Source of the DNA: Mycobacterium szulgai
GTDB lineage: Bacteria > Actinomycetota > Actinomycetes > Mycobacteriales > Mycobacteriaceae
Assembly (NCBI RefSeq): GCF_002116635.1
Contig: NZ_LQPW01000136.1
Location: 1 to 57,920 of the forward strand
DNA length: 57,920 bases
Reading direction: 5' to 3'
Positions 34,178 to 43,101 of the stretch are shown piece after piece. Position 1 is the stretch's first letter, and each line of letters starts with the position of its first letter. Under the pieces are notes generated by a model, which did not search any database, was not told the DNA's origin, and saw nothing but the letters and a program-made list of their open reading frames with translations. Position numbers and translations under genes: made by a program.

Positions 34178-35681
34178 ACGCGGTCAAATCGCGGGTGGCG
34201 GGCCCTTCCAGCAGCGTGCCGTCCGGCGCGAACCGCGATCCGTGCAGCGGGCATTCCCATGCCTGGTCGGCGTCGTTCCAGTTCACAATGCCGCCCAGGT
34301 GTGGGCATACCGGCGATACCCGGTGCTCGGTGCCGTTGACCCGGCTCCTGGCTTCCAGATGCCACGGCGGTCCGCTGACAACACCGCCCTCGTCGGAGCC
34401 AGGGCTGCGACTCATGGTGCGCGTGACCGGAGTGATCCAGCCCTTGGCCAGGTCGAAGCCGACTTCCAGATTGGCCTGCAACGCCGTCGGCAACCCGGAC
34501 AGCTCGTGTGGGCTCCAGCTGGCGAATGCGTCGGCCCAGTCCATTCGGCCGCCGAGGATGCGACTCGACAACGCCAACGCCGCCGCGGGGCCGTTCGTCA
34601 TTCCCCATTTGTTGAAACCTGTTGCCACATAGATGCTTTCGGTACGCGGCAGAATAGGGCCCACGTAGGGTAGGTCGTCGATCGGGGTGTAGTCCTGTGC
34701 CGACCAGAAATGTGTTTGCACCGCACCCGGGTAGTGCTTTCGCGCCCACGCGGAGAGTTCCTCGAGATCCTTGGACGGGCTCTTGTTACGACCTACGGTG
34801 TGGCCGGCGCCGCCGACCAGCAGCCGCTCCCCGTCGGCGGCCGGTGCGTAGCGCACCGAGCGCGTTGGCGAATCGCTGGAGATCATCATCGGCCGGGTTA
34901 TGTTTCCGGCCACCTTGAAAGCGAAGCAATACGACCGGCTGGGCTTCACTCGGGCGAAGTATCCGCCACGGTCCAGAATCGGGACGCCGGTGGCAAGAAC
35001 CAACTGCCGGGCCCCGACTTCTACGTCGCGCTGCGCCTCATCGTTGACACGCGCGCGCACGCCGCTGCCGCGACTGGACACACTTCGTACCCGGGCGTGT
35101 TCGACCAGTCGTCCCCCGCGTTCGAGCAGTTCCACGACGAGTGAGTCCAGGAATGGCATTGGGTCGAACTGCGCTTGGTCGGCCAGGCGCACGCCACCGT
35201 GGTACGGAAACGGCACACCGGCGTCGTCATCCCATTCGACGGGTAGCCCCGCCGCCTTGCAGGCAGCCAGTTCGGCACGCGCGGAAGGAACTCCGTTGGC
35301 GGATTGCGCGTAGGTGTAGGCATCTTCGCGTTGTACCGCTATCCCGTGGGTGTCGCAGTGATGCAGTACCCACTCCATGCCTTCACGGTTTCCGGCCACG
35401 TACTGGCGTGCCGCATCCTTACCATGTTTGGCCACGATCTTGGATAGGTGGGTGCCCTGCAGCAGGCTGATCTTCGCCGTGGTGTTGCCGGTTGCGCAGG
35501 CGCCCACCGTACGCGCTTCGAGTACCAGGACGTCCTTGCCGGCCCGGGCCAACAGGACCGCGGTCATCAGCCCGGTGATGCCCGCGCCCACCACAATGAC
35601 GTCGGCGGAGCGGGAATCGTCGTCGAGCGCGCTCGCGGTCCAGGACGGTTTGGCGCGATCGGCAAGCCATAAAGAGGTCAC
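34173..35681 (-). CDS. FAD-dependent oxidoreductase with C-terminal Rieske domain
   Basis: A protein of about 502 residues. The N-terminal DAO-type FAD domain starts DVIVVGAGITGLMTAVLLARAGKDVLVLEA and includes GATCxNTTAK-like GACATGNTTAKIS; YVATGFNKWGMTNGPAAA is the FAD-end motif. About the last 65 residues are a Rieske [2Fe-2S] domain with CPHLGG and CPLHGS ligands. This fusion is known in bacteria, but its substrates are poorly defined; amine or amino-acid-like donors are likely. The GTG at 35681 (VTSLWLADRAKPSW) fits the family start; GTG 35723 is also possible. No export signal is visible. Confidence 0.9.
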   Translation of the reverse strand: MTSLWLADRAKPSWTASALDDDSRSADVIVVGAGITGLMTAVLLARAGKDVLVLEARTVGACATGNTTAKISLLQGTHLSKIVAKHGKDAARQYVAGNREGMEWVLHHCDTHGIAVQREDAYTYAQSANGVPSARAELAACKAAGLPVEWDDDAGVPFPYHGGVRLADQAQFDPMPFLDSLVVELLERGGRLVEHARVRSVSSRGSGVRARVNDEAQRDVEVGARQLVLATGVPILDRGGYFARVKPSRSYCFAFKVAGNITRPMMISSDSPTRSVRYAPAADGERLLVGGAGHTVGRNKSPSKDLEELSAWARKHYPGAVQTHFWSAQDYTPIDDLPYVGPILPRTESIYVATGFNKWGMTNGPAAALALSSRILGGRMDWADAFASWSPHELSGLPTALQANLEVGFDLAKGWITPVTRTMSRSPGSDEGGVVSGPPWHLEARSRVNGTEHRVSPVCPHLGGIVNWNDADQAWECPLHGSRFAPDGTLLEGPATRDLTAS

Positions 35682-35778
35682 GGCTGGGCAGGTACCCCGG
35701 TAATGGCTCGGGGAAACGGCCACCGTCCTGTGACGCCGTTCGCGGTTTCAGCACAGCCGCCCTGGCTGCTAGGGTGCG

Positions 35779-36585
35779 GTGCTTATGCCCCAGATGGATC
35801 GTCGCAGCATGTTGTTGATGGCGGGTATCGGCCTGGTGGCAGCCGCGGCTCCTATCCCGGAAGCCCGTGCTGTGCCCAATGGCCAGCCCGGAAACTACCT
35901 CTTCCACGACGAGTTCGACGGGCCGGCGGGTTCGGCCCCCGATCCGTCGAAGTGGACGGTGTCCAAAGCCCGCGAAACGATCAAGGACCCGACGTATTGG
36001 GAGTTGCCCGAGCACGTCGGTCAGTACCGGGACGATCGGCAGAACGTCTTCGTCGATGGCAACTCCAACCTGGTCATTCGCGCCGCCAAGGACGGGAACA
36101 CCTACTACGGCGGCAAGATTTTCAGCCCCTGGCAGGGCGGCATCGGCCACACCTGGGAAGCGCGAATCAAGCTCGACTGCCTCACGGCCGGATGCTGGCC
36201 CGCCTGGTGGCTGTCCAGTGATGCCCAGGGCGAAATCGACATCCTCGAGTGGTACGGCAACGGCAAGTGGCCCGCGGCCACCACCGTGCACGCGAAATCC
36301 AACGGCTCGGAATGGAAGACGCACAACCTGGCGCTGGACAGCGCCTGGCACACCTGGCGAGTTCTATGGGATGAGGCCGGGATGCGCTTCTGGCAGGACT
36401 ACAGCGACGGCGCGCAGCCGTACTTCACTGTCGCGGCGAACTCGCTAGCTGATTGGCCCTTCAACAACCCCGGCTACCAGCTGTTTCCGATCCTGAACCT
36501 TGCGGTTGCCGGTTCTGGCGGTGGGGACCCCAGCCCGGGAACCTATCCCGCACAGATGCTGGTCGACTGGGTGCGCGTCTGGTAG
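35779..36585 (+). CDS. Exported GH16 endo-beta-glucanase-like protein (Rv0315 type)
   Basis: A 268-residue protein closely resembling M. tuberculosis Rv0315, described as a secreted beta-1,3-glucanase-like antigen. A twin-Arg N-terminus (MDRRSMLLMAGIGLV) and Ala-rich cleavage site precede the GH16 jelly roll. The catalytic motif GEIDILEW has Glu152, Asp154 and Glu157. Other landmarks are TWEARIKL, WPAWWLSSD and MLVDWVRVW at the end. The GTG at 35779 gives the conserved N-terminus MLMPQMDRR. A serpin-like gene follows after 9 bp, so the two are likely co-transcribed. Confidence 0.93.
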   Translation: MLMPQMDRRSMLLMAGIGLVAAAAPIPEARAVPNGQPGNYLFHDEFDGPAGSAPDPSKWTVSKARETIKDPTYWELPEHVGQYRDDRQNVFVDGNSNLVIRAAKDGNTYYGGKIFSPWQGGIGHTWEARIKLDCLTAGCWPAWWLSSDAQGEIDILEWYGNGKWPAATTVHAKSNGSEWKTHNLALDSAWHTWRVLWDEAGMRFWQDYSDGAQPYFTVAANSLADWPFNNPGYQLFPILNLAVAGSGGGDPSPGTYPAQMLVDWVRVW

Positions 36586-36594
36586 CCGAACAGC

Positions 36595-37761
36595 ATGGAC
36601 GTCGGACCGCATGTCGCGCGTTATGCACGCCGGTTCTGCCGCCTGCACGCCGACGTGCATTCGGTGTCGTCGCCGCTGGGAGCATGGCTGATCCTGGCTC
36701 TGCTGGCACCGGTAGCACGCGGTTCGGTACGTGCGGAACTCGACGAGATCCTCGGGATGGACGCCAAGGGAGCCCGCCGGGCGCTCGACGAACTGCTCGC
36801 CGACCCGCCGGGTGTGATTCGGGCCGCGCTGGCGGTCTGGGGGGTAGCAGAATGGCCCGGTCCACTTCCCGCGGCCGTGCAGACCGGGCCGGTCCCCAGC
36901 CAGGTGCAGGCCGATGCATGGGCGCGTGACCGAACCGGCGGACTGATCGAGCGGTTCCCGGTCGGCGTTGCCGGAATGACAGCGGTGCTGGCCAGCGCAC
37001 TGGCGACCCGGATCACCTGGCTACGGCCATATGACGTCATCGACGCGGGCGAACTCAGGTCGCCATGGCGCACAGCGGTCGGCGCCGCGCTCACGCTCGG
37101 CGACGCCGACGCGTATTTCACCGACGTCGCGGGGTTGGGCACCGTCGGGGTGCACACCGCGCTCGGTCCCGACTCACTGCAGGTGACCTCGGTCATCGCG
37201 GCCGAAGACGCTGACTTCGAGACGGTGTTAGCGGCCGCCCACGACATTGCGCGGCGGGCGGCAACCGGTTCCACCGTGCGTCGCCGCGAGCTGTCGGAGC
37301 TGCCGCTGGGCGACGGCGAGTTCTGGACGATCTCCGAGGAGCGCCGGCCCGGCGGGGACCGGGTGCGGGTGGTGCTGCCGGCCTGGGAGGCGTCGTCGGA
37401 TCACGACCTGACCGCCGATCCTGCCCTTGGCTTCGGCGCCGCCGGACGCGCGCTCGGGGCGTGCGTTGATCGTGGGGACCCGCCGCGCTTGCAATCGCCG
37501 GGCGTGCCGGACATCGACGCCCGACAGGCCGCGGTCGCCCGCTACGGGCGCTGGGGATTCGAAGCCGCCGCCGTTACCGCCGTCGCGCTGCGCAGCGCGA
37601 TGATGACGCCGGGACTATCTCGTTCGGCGACGCTGCGATTCGGCCACCCCTACGCGGTGGTCGCGGTGACCGGTGGACGTAACCGCCGCGACCCGTGGGC
37701 CGGCGTGCCGGTGTTCGCCGCATGGGTCACCAAACCTGCCGAGGTCGGTTCCGGCCGCTAG
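36595..37761 (+). CDS. Serpin-like protein
   Basis: A 388-residue protein with serpin features. Near the N-terminus, SVSSPLGAWLILALLAPVARGSVRAELDEILG resembles the serpin helix B-C signature. The C-terminal LRFGHPYAVVAV...WAGVPVFAAWVTKP resembles the FxxxHPF...F.GxxxNP ending of serpins. The length also fits (about 350-400). The reactive-centre hinge is not obvious, so protease inhibition is not assured. No signal peptide is seen. It begins 9 bp after the GH16 gene. I rate serpin fold likely and inhibitory function uncertain. Confidence 0.72.
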   Translation: MDVGPHVARYARRFCRLHADVHSVSSPLGAWLILALLAPVARGSVRAELDEILGMDAKGARRALDELLADPPGVIRAALAVWGVAEWPGPLPAAVQTGPVPSQVQADAWARDRTGGLIERFPVGVAGMTAVLASALATRITWLRPYDVIDAGELRSPWRTAVGAALTLGDADAYFTDVAGLGTVGVHTALGPDSLQVTSVIAAEDADFETVLAAAHDIARRAATGSTVRRRELSELPLGDGEFWTISEERRPGGDRVRVVLPAWEASSDHDLTADPALGFGAAGRALGACVDRGDPPRLQSPGVPDIDARQAAVARYGRWGFEAAAVTAVALRSAMMTPGLSRSATLRFGHPYAVVAVTGGRNRRDPWAGVPVFAAWVTKPAEVGSGR

Positions 37762-38810
37762 TCATCATGGCGGGGGCTGCGCCACTCATTGAGCTTGCGG
37801 CCCAACGAATCTGCCGCGCTGGTAGCCGCGCGTCCAACGCCATCGACGATGCCACCCAGACCGTCGCGAATCCCTCTGATCAAAGGATCATCGGATTGGT
37901 CGAAGCCGTCGCGGTAATGCCGGGCAGCATCGCCGAGGTCGTCGGAAAATGAGGTTTTGTCGTCGTCGGACCGGCGTGGATAGTCGCCGGCCATCACCTT
38001 GCCGTAGCCGCCGCTGTCCACCCACTGGGTCAGCGCGGCCGCCCGAAGCACCGAAAACGGGTGCGTTTGCAGCTCTAGGTTGAGCAGCTTGAGCACGCCG
38101 TCGCGCATGTCGCCCGATTTCTCGTATTCCCGGGCCTGGGCCAGGAAGGCTTCCGAGTCCAGCTTGTCCAGCCGGTTGCCGCCGGCAAGCTTCATCTCCA
38201 CTTGGATCGCGGCGTGCACATCCTGGCCGCACAGCAATCCGGCGCGGTCTCCGGACAATTCCGATTTGCGCTGCCATTCAAGCAGTGCGGCGACGATTGC
38301 CCGCAGCGCCCAGCCGCCCACCGGCAGGAAGCCGAATGACCGCGCCAGCCGCATCAGATGCATCATCATCGTGCGATAGACCGCATGACCAGACAGCGCG
38401 TGACCGAGCTCATGGCCCACCACGAAGCGCATCTCCTCATGGCTCATCAGTTCATACAGCCCGGAGGTGATTACGATGAACGGCTGCTCCATCCCAAGCG
38501 TGTAGGCATTGGCTTCCGACGATTGGGTAACGAAAAGCTCGGGCTTTTCCGGCGCGTCCAGTACGTCGACGCACTCATCGAGTAAGGCGTCAAGGTCGGC
38601 GAACTGACGCGGACCCACGCGCGCCGCACTGGCCAGATACAGCAGCCGGTGTTGGCGTTCCCGCAGCATGCCCGACATGAGCTTGAGGACTTGGTCGAAA
38701 CCCCGCAGCCGGCGCAACGCGGAAAGGGCGGTCCGATCGGCGGGGTGTTCCCACGCGCGGGAACTGATCCCCGGAAACCTCGTGCGCGTGGTGGCGGGTG
38801 CCTCAGACAT
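37758..38810 (-). CDS. M48-family zinc metallopeptidase
   Basis: A 350-residue protein with the zinc motif HELGH (His133, Glu134, His137) and a downstream E-x3-D acidic motif (SELSGDRAGLL), as in M48 peptidases. A hydrophobic stretch lies at about residues 150-175; no clear signal peptide is visible. The C-terminus is acidic and disordered. ATG 38810 (MSEAPATTRTRFPG) is preceded by GGGGAGA, so the longer in-frame start at 38990, which runs into the next gene, is rejected. It overlaps the serpin-like gene's stop by 4 bp, tail to tail. M. tuberculosis Rv1977 is also annotated as a metalloprotease beside Rv1978, but I cannot confirm orthology. Confidence 0.88.
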   Translation of the reverse strand: MSEAPATTRTRFPGISSRAWEHPADRTALSALRRLRGFDQVLKLMSGMLRERQHRLLYLASAARVGPRQFADLDALLDECVDVLDAPEKPELFVTQSSEANAYTLGMEQPFIVITSGLYELMSHEEMRFVVGHELGHALSGHAVYRTMMMHLMRLARSFGFLPVGGWALRAIVAALLEWQRKSELSGDRAGLLCGQDVHAAIQVEMKLAGGNRLDKLDSEAFLAQAREYEKSGDMRDGVLKLLNLELQTHPFSVLRAAALTQWVDSGGYGKVMAGDYPRRSDDDKTSFSDDLGDAARHYRDGFDQSDDPLIRGIRDGLGGIVDGVGRAATSAADSLGRKLNEWRSPRHDD

Positions 38811-38871
38811 GGCGCGCTCTCCCCTCGGTGTATTTGACCTTGAGGATACGAGCGCGCGAGAACCCTTGGCC

Positions 38872-40542
38872 TTAGCCGACGGTCGACAGTGCGCCGGCGC
38901 CTGGCAGCCGGGCAGCCAGGTCGGCCAGCAGCCGATCGACGTCGACCGTCTTGCCGCGATAGCCGATATGGGCGTCGGGTCGGATGACAAACGCGCATGC
39001 CGCGTCGACGCCGTATTGGCGGTGCGCCGAGCGCATCGGATCGCCGAGCGCCATGGGGTGATCGGCGAAACGTTCCGCGGTGATCACGCGAGCCCGTACC
39101 AGTCGGGGGTAGGCGTGCTCGATCTGTTCGGCGATCCGGCAGAGTTCCACGGCCGGGCGCGCCTGCTCGTCGAGCCCGGTGAAGAGCAAGACCGTGTGAT
39201 GCGTGCCGCGCAACGTCCGGTAAAGCCGTTGCGGCTGCCCGCCGACCAGCACGTCGGCTTCCCTGGCTCGGTCGCCCGGCGCGGGGGCATCCGACCAGCC
39301 GCCGCCCTCTTGGGCGTTGAGCGGACTGTTCGGATAGCGCAAGCGCAACTGCGCCAACAGCCCAACGAACCACCGGCGGAACCATGGCCGAGCCAGCAGT
39401 TGGCCGGCCACCAGCGGGCCCAGCCAGCCGCGGGCGATCTTCGACAGCGGGTTGTGGCCGACGAAAGCCGAGAAGAGCCGGTCGGTGGTCTTGAGCAACT
39501 GAATGCCTACCGGATGACGCTCGGCCTCGTAGCTGTCGAGTAGCGAGTCGTCGCCGATCCCGCGCTGCACCAGAGCAAGCTTCCAGGCCAAGTTGTACGC
39601 ATCCTGGATTCCGGTATTCATCCCTTGGGCCCCGGCGGGGCTGTGCACGTGGGCGGCGTCGCCGACCAGGAAGACGCTTTGCTTGCGGTAGACGGGAACG
39701 ACACGGCTGTGCACCCGGTAACGCGAGACCCAGTTGGCCTTGATGATCTTGGCGGGGAAGGGCACGCGCTCGTCGAGCATCGCCTGAAATTCTTCGTGGG
39801 TGGGTTCGCTGTACTCCGCGCCCGGTCCCTGCGGCCCCAATGGGACGTTGCCGAAGATGCGGTAGCGGTTCTCCCCTGCCATCGAGAACGCCGCGAAAAT
39901 GCCTGCCGCGCTGGGGAATCCGTACAGACCGCCGTGCGGTAGCTGCCATTCGACTTCGGCATCGGCCATGATGAACTCGTCGCGATAGGTGGAGCCGGTG
40001 AACGCGATGCCGGCCGCTTTGCGCACGGAGCTGTGGGCGCCGTCGCAGCCGATGACCCATCGGCAGCGCAGGGTCTCGATCGACCCGTCCGCCGCGCGCA
40101 GAGAGACCGCCAGGGTTTCGCCGTTCTGCGTTAAGTCGATCAGCGCCCGGCCCCGCTCGATCTCGACGCCCCGCTTGGACAGCGACTGGGTGAGAATCCG
40201 CTCGGTGTCGTGCTGTGAGAGGGTGCGCAACGCTGGATATGAGGTGTAGTTCTGCGGCCCGGATAACATCCCGGCCAGGTCGAGTTCCACCTTCTTGTTC
40301 CGGAAGGCGATCGTCAGCGACGTGGCGGGGTTGCCCGCTGCAAGTGCCTCGTCGATTACCCCGATGTCGTCGAAGATCTCCAGCGTCCGCGGCTGCACGA
40401 CGAGCGCTCGGGACGTCGTCAGCGGCGCGAGTTCGCGATCGATGATCCGCACCGCGACGCCGTGTCGCGTCAGCTCGTTTGCCAGTGTCAGCCCCGTCGG
40501 CCCCGCTCCGACGATAAGTACTGCGGTCAATCGCTCGTCCAT
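38872..40542 (-). CDS. FAD-dependent aromatic monooxygenase (PHBH fold)
   Basis: A 556-residue class A flavin monooxygenase. It carries the FAD motif VGAGPTGLTLANEL, the second FAD/NADPH motif WVIGCDGAHSSVRKAAG, and GD motif VFLVGDAAHVHSPAGAQGMNTGIQDAYNLAWKL. A C-terminal thioredoxin-like domain covers about residues 400-550. Such enzymes hydroxylate phenols, polyketides or rifamycin-like aromatics with NAD(P)H and oxygen. AAGGAG lies upstream of ATG 40542. It stands alone, so the substrate is open. Confidence 0.93.
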   Translation of the reverse strand: MDERLTAVLIVGAGPTGLTLANELTRHGVAVRIIDRELAPLTTSRALVVQPRTLEIFDDIGVIDEALAAGNPATSLTIAFRNKKVELDLAGMLSGPQNYTSYPALRTLSQHDTERILTQSLSKRGVEIERGRALIDLTQNGETLAVSLRAADGSIETLRCRWVIGCDGAHSSVRKAAGIAFTGSTYRDEFIMADAEVEWQLPHGGLYGFPSAAGIFAAFSMAGENRYRIFGNVPLGPQGPGAEYSEPTHEEFQAMLDERVPFPAKIIKANWVSRYRVHSRVVPVYRKQSVFLVGDAAHVHSPAGAQGMNTGIQDAYNLAWKLALVQRGIGDDSLLDSYEAERHPVGIQLLKTTDRLFSAFVGHNPLSKIARGWLGPLVAGQLLARPWFRRWFVGLLAQLRLRYPNSPLNAQEGGGWSDAPAPGDRAREADVLVGGQPQRLYRTLRGTHHTVLLFTGLDEQARPAVELCRIAEQIEHAYPRLVRARVITAERFADHPMALGDPMRSAHRQYGVDAACAFVIRPDAHIGYRGKTVDVDRLLADLAARLPGAGALSTVG

Positions 40543-40656
40543 CGCCGACCAGCTCCTTCAATAGCAATTCGTCAAGTGGTGAATTTCTACCACAACGACT
40601 GTAGTACTTATGAGCCGCCGAGCGCAACAGGATGTGGTGTGGTTCGAGAAATAGCC

Positions 40657-40687
40657 ACACCGCCGCGTCGCTGGGACGCGGCGGTGT
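40657..40687 (-). terminator. Intrinsic terminator for the 70-aa gene
   Basis: A perfect 13-bp stem (ACACCGCCGCGTC, 40657-40669, with 40675-40687) has a 5-nt loop. On the minus strand it is followed by GGCTATTTCT. It begins 17 bp after the stop of the small gene. Confidence 0.7.
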
Positions 40688-40703
40688 CGCTGTTTAGGGG
40701 AAG

Positions 40704-40916
40704 TTAGGCGGGAGCGTCGCCCGGGCAGGCCCGGAAGCTGCGGTGGCCAGCAGCCACGTCTGCACCCATAGCCAAGGCGCGTTGCCGGCCGAGAAAGGCA
40801 GGATGGCGACTCATCTCGTCGCGTAGCTGTTCTTCACGTTTTTGTGCTGCGATCCAGAGTGGGTGGGATTGGAGGACAATTACCGTCGCTCCTGATGCAT
40901 TTGCCACGACTGTCAT
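40704..40916 (-). CDS. Small hypothetical protein, 70 aa
   Basis: ATG 40916 is preceded by AGAGGAG, a good ribosome site, and a perfect hairpin terminator follows the stop, so this is a plausible self-contained gene. The protein begins MTVVANASGATVIVLQSHPLW and has a charged middle (REEQLRDEMSRH). It shows no signal peptide, membrane segment or known motif. The last third contains a single Cys and several His. The longer in-frame start at 41018 has no ribosome site. Function unknown. Confidence 0.55.
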   Translation of the reverse strand: MTVVANASGATVIVLQSHPLWIAAQKREEQLRDEMSRHPAFLGRQRALAMGADVAAGHRSFRACPGDAPA

Positions 40917-41193
40917 CTCCTCTCGCACTACCCAACTCAGCCGCACTGCTGCGCAAGGCCACACGACCAGATGTTCTCGGCTTTGTATACGTAGGATGCC
41001 CAGCAAACCTGTGACCAAACCGTGTCTAAAGATGAGAATTAGCCGTGAATTTGAAATCTGGCCCTTATCCGCATCGCGTATGCGCTAAAAGCCACGGCTG
41101 CGAGAGCTCTAGCGGATCATATTGACGCCGCCGTAGCGCGGTTTGCGGCTTATTGTCGATCTTTTCACCTTGGCGGCGGCCGTATTTCGGCTC

Positions 41194-42069
41194 TTAGTGA
41201 GTGAGTAGCGCGACGGCACTCCACGGCCGGCGGCCGGGGCTGCGCGGATCGGCGTCAGGCAGCCACGATACGGCGCGCATTGATAACGGAAGGCGCTGAA
41301 ATCGGCGGGGGGCCGCCAGCAACGATTCGGCCTGGGCGATGCGCCATCCGAGTTCTTCGAAGAATGCCAGCCCGTTCTCAGGGGCGAACTTGAACGGCGC
41401 ATTCTGCAGCATGCCGGCCATCTTCTTGTTCATCATCTTCTTAAGGCCCGGGCCGGCGAGATCAAGCATCCACCAGGCGACCGTGGGTTGCTTGATCGCG
41501 GTTGAGAGGGCGACGACGTCACTGTCGTCTAGGTACATCAGCAGACCTTCGGTCAGTACCAGCGCTTTGGTCGCGCCGGCGAGAGCATGGTCAAAGAACG
41601 CGTCGCGGGCGTTTGAATCGGCCAGATCGACTGCGGTTCGGGTCAACTGACAGCGTGGCGTCTGGTCGGCGAGTGCCTGTTCCTTTTCGGCGAGCAGCGC
41701 CGGCAGATCGGCCTCCACCCACCGCAGGTCAGCCGGGAGATTCAGGCGATACGGCCGGGTGTCCAGGCCGGCGGCCAGATTCAGTACCCGGTCGCAGCCG
41801 CCGGCGATCGCTTCGGCGATCGTGTCATCGATGATCTTGGTGCGCGCGACGAGCCACCAACCGTTACGGGTGGTGCGCGGAACCTGGGCGACGATGGCGT
41901 GGCCGTGCTCACCCGCGAGACGCCCCGCCAGTGGGTCGCTGAACAACGCATCGCGGCGGGCCGATTCGGTGGCGCGATGCAGTGCTGTCCACCGAGCCGT
42001 ATCGGAGACATGGCTGATGACGTGCCCAGGGTCTGAAATACCTGCGTTATAGCACCACTGTGCAGGCAA
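41194..42069 (-). CDS. SAM-dependent methyltransferase, LCM/TIGR00027 family
   Basis: The conserved core begins SHVSDTARWTALHRATESARRDALFSDPLAG. It continues with a variant SAM motif RVLNLAAGLDTRPYRL, VEADLPALLAEKE and LTEGLLMYL. This family is expanded in mycobacteria, and its substrates are mostly unknown. The start is unclear. TTG 42069 is the first standard start upstream of the core, but an extended -10 (TGCTATAAC, 42054-42046) would begin the RNA near 42039, downstream of it. No ATG or GTG precedes the conserved SHVSDTARW. It diverges from the oxidoreductase at 42094. Confidence 0.88.
   Translation of the reverse strand: MPAQWCYNAGISDPGHVISHVSDTARWTALHRATESARRDALFSDPLAGRLAGEHGHAIVAQVPRTTRNGWWLVARTKIIDDTIAEAIAGGCDRVLNLAAGLDTRPYRLNLPADLRWVEADLPALLAEKEQALADQTPRCQLTRTAVDLADSNARDAFFDHALAGATKALVLTEGLLMYLDDSDVVALSTAIKQPTVAWWMLDLAGPGLKKMMNKKMAGMLQNAPFKFAPENGLAFFEELGWRIAQAESLLAAPRRFQRLPLSMRAVSWLPDADPRSPGRRPWSAVALLTH
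42046..42054 (-). promoter_or_regulatory. Possible extended -10 promoter for the LCM methyltransferase
   Basis: On the minus strand TGCTATAAC reads as an extended -10. The predicted start point is near 42039, which falls on the first base of an in-frame ATT codon. No convincing -35 is present. Confidence 0.35.
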
Positions 42070-42081
42070 CTCAGGGTTCGG

Positions 42082-42087
42082 TACGGT
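42082..42087 (+). promoter_or_regulatory. -10 box for a leaderless oxidoreductase transcript
   Basis: TACGGT fits TANNNT and ends seven bases before the ATG at 42094, so the A of ATG would be +1. No Shine-Dalgarno precedes this start. Confidence 0.5.
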
Positions 42088-42093
42088 GCGGTC

Positions 42094-43101
42094 ATGCCTG
42101 AGAAGAACCGCCGCTTCCTGCTTCGTGAACGGCCCACCGGACGCATCGGTCCGGAAACCTTCGAACTCAGTGAGGCGGCGATCCCCCAGATCGGCGACGG
42201 GGAGGCGCTGGTACGCATCGACTGGATCTCGCTCGACCCAACCAACCGCGCATGGATCAACGAAACGCCGACCTACCTGCCGCCGGTGGGCATCGGCGAG
42301 GTGATGCGCGCGGGCGGGCTCGGCGAGGTGATTGCCTCCAAGAACCCCAACTATGTGGTCGGGCAAACGGTGCAGGGCCTGGTTGGCTGGCAGGAGTACG
42401 CGGTCGCCTCGGATGCAATGCCGCTATTCCCGGTCGATGTCGCCGAGGGTGTCTCCCCCAGCGCATACATGGGTGCGCTCGGGACGACCGGGCTGACGGC
42501 CTGGATCGGGATCCGCGACATCGGCAAGCCGCAACCGGGCGAGACTGTCGTCGTCTCGGCGGGCGCCGGCGCCGTCGGCTCGGTGGCCGGACAGCTCGCC
42601 AAGGCCGCCGGCGCCCGGGTGGTCGGGATTGCCGGAGGCCCGGAAAAGTGCGCGCTGCTGACCGACCAGCTCGGGTTCGACGCCGCCGTCGACCACCGCG
42701 CCGACGACTGGGCCGCCCAACTGGCCGTGGCGACGCCCAACGGCATCGACGTCGATTTCGAGAATGTCGGTGGCGACATCATGGATGCGATATTCGCCCG
42801 GCTCAACATCCGAGCACGGGTGGCGCTGTGCGGCCTGATCTCCGGCTACAACGACGCAGACCCGCCGCCGGGACCGCGCGCGTTCGGCAATCTGCTGATT
42901 CAGCGGGCGCGGGTGCAGGGATTTATTGTCCTGGACCACCTCGACCGCGCGCCGGAGGCGATCGGCGAAATCGCCGGCTTGATCAGCAAGGGCGAACTGA
43001 CGCCGCTGGAAACCGTGGTGGAAGGTTTCGAGCAGCTGCCGACTGCGATCAACATGCTGTTCGACGGCAAGAATGTCGGCAAGCTCATGGTCAAGCTTTA
43101 G
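42094..43101 (+). CDS. NADP-dependent MDR-family oxidoreductase
   Basis: A 335-residue zinc-independent medium-chain reductase of the leukotriene B4 dehydrogenase/curcumin reductase group. Landmarks are SLDPTNRAWIN, GQTVQGLVGWQEYAV, LGTTGLTAWIGI and the NADP loop SAGAGAVGSVAGQLAKAAGARVVGIAGG. The zinc ligands of alcohol dehydrogenases are absent. It reduces activated double bonds in enones. The gene diverges from a methyltransferase and overlaps the convergent tetR by 11 bp. ATG start, probably leaderless. Confidence 0.93.
   Translation: MPEKNRRFLLRERPTGRIGPETFELSEAAIPQIGDGEALVRIDWISLDPTNRAWINETPTYLPPVGIGEVMRAGGLGEVIASKNPNYVVGQTVQGLVGWQEYAVASDAMPLFPVDVAEGVSPSAYMGALGTTGLTAWIGIRDIGKPQPGETVVVSAGAGAVGSVAGQLAKAAGARVVGIAGGPEKCALLTDQLGFDAAVDHRADDWAAQLAVATPNGIDVDFENVGGDIMDAIFARLNIRARVALCGLISGYNDADPPPGPRAFGNLLIQRARVQGFIVLDHLDRAPEAIGEIAGLISKGELTPLETVVEGFEQLPTAINMLFDGKNVGKLMVKL

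Noticed and set aside
36595..37761. Reading the serpin-like gene as a plain hypothetical
   Set aside because: Both the N-terminal and C-terminal serpin-type blocks are present at the expected positions, so the fold call was kept with moderate confidence.
38471..40660. 729-codon minus-strand frame
   Set aside because: It overlaps the FAD monooxygenase in another frame and reads Arg-rich shadow sequence; the FAD motifs are in the chosen frame.
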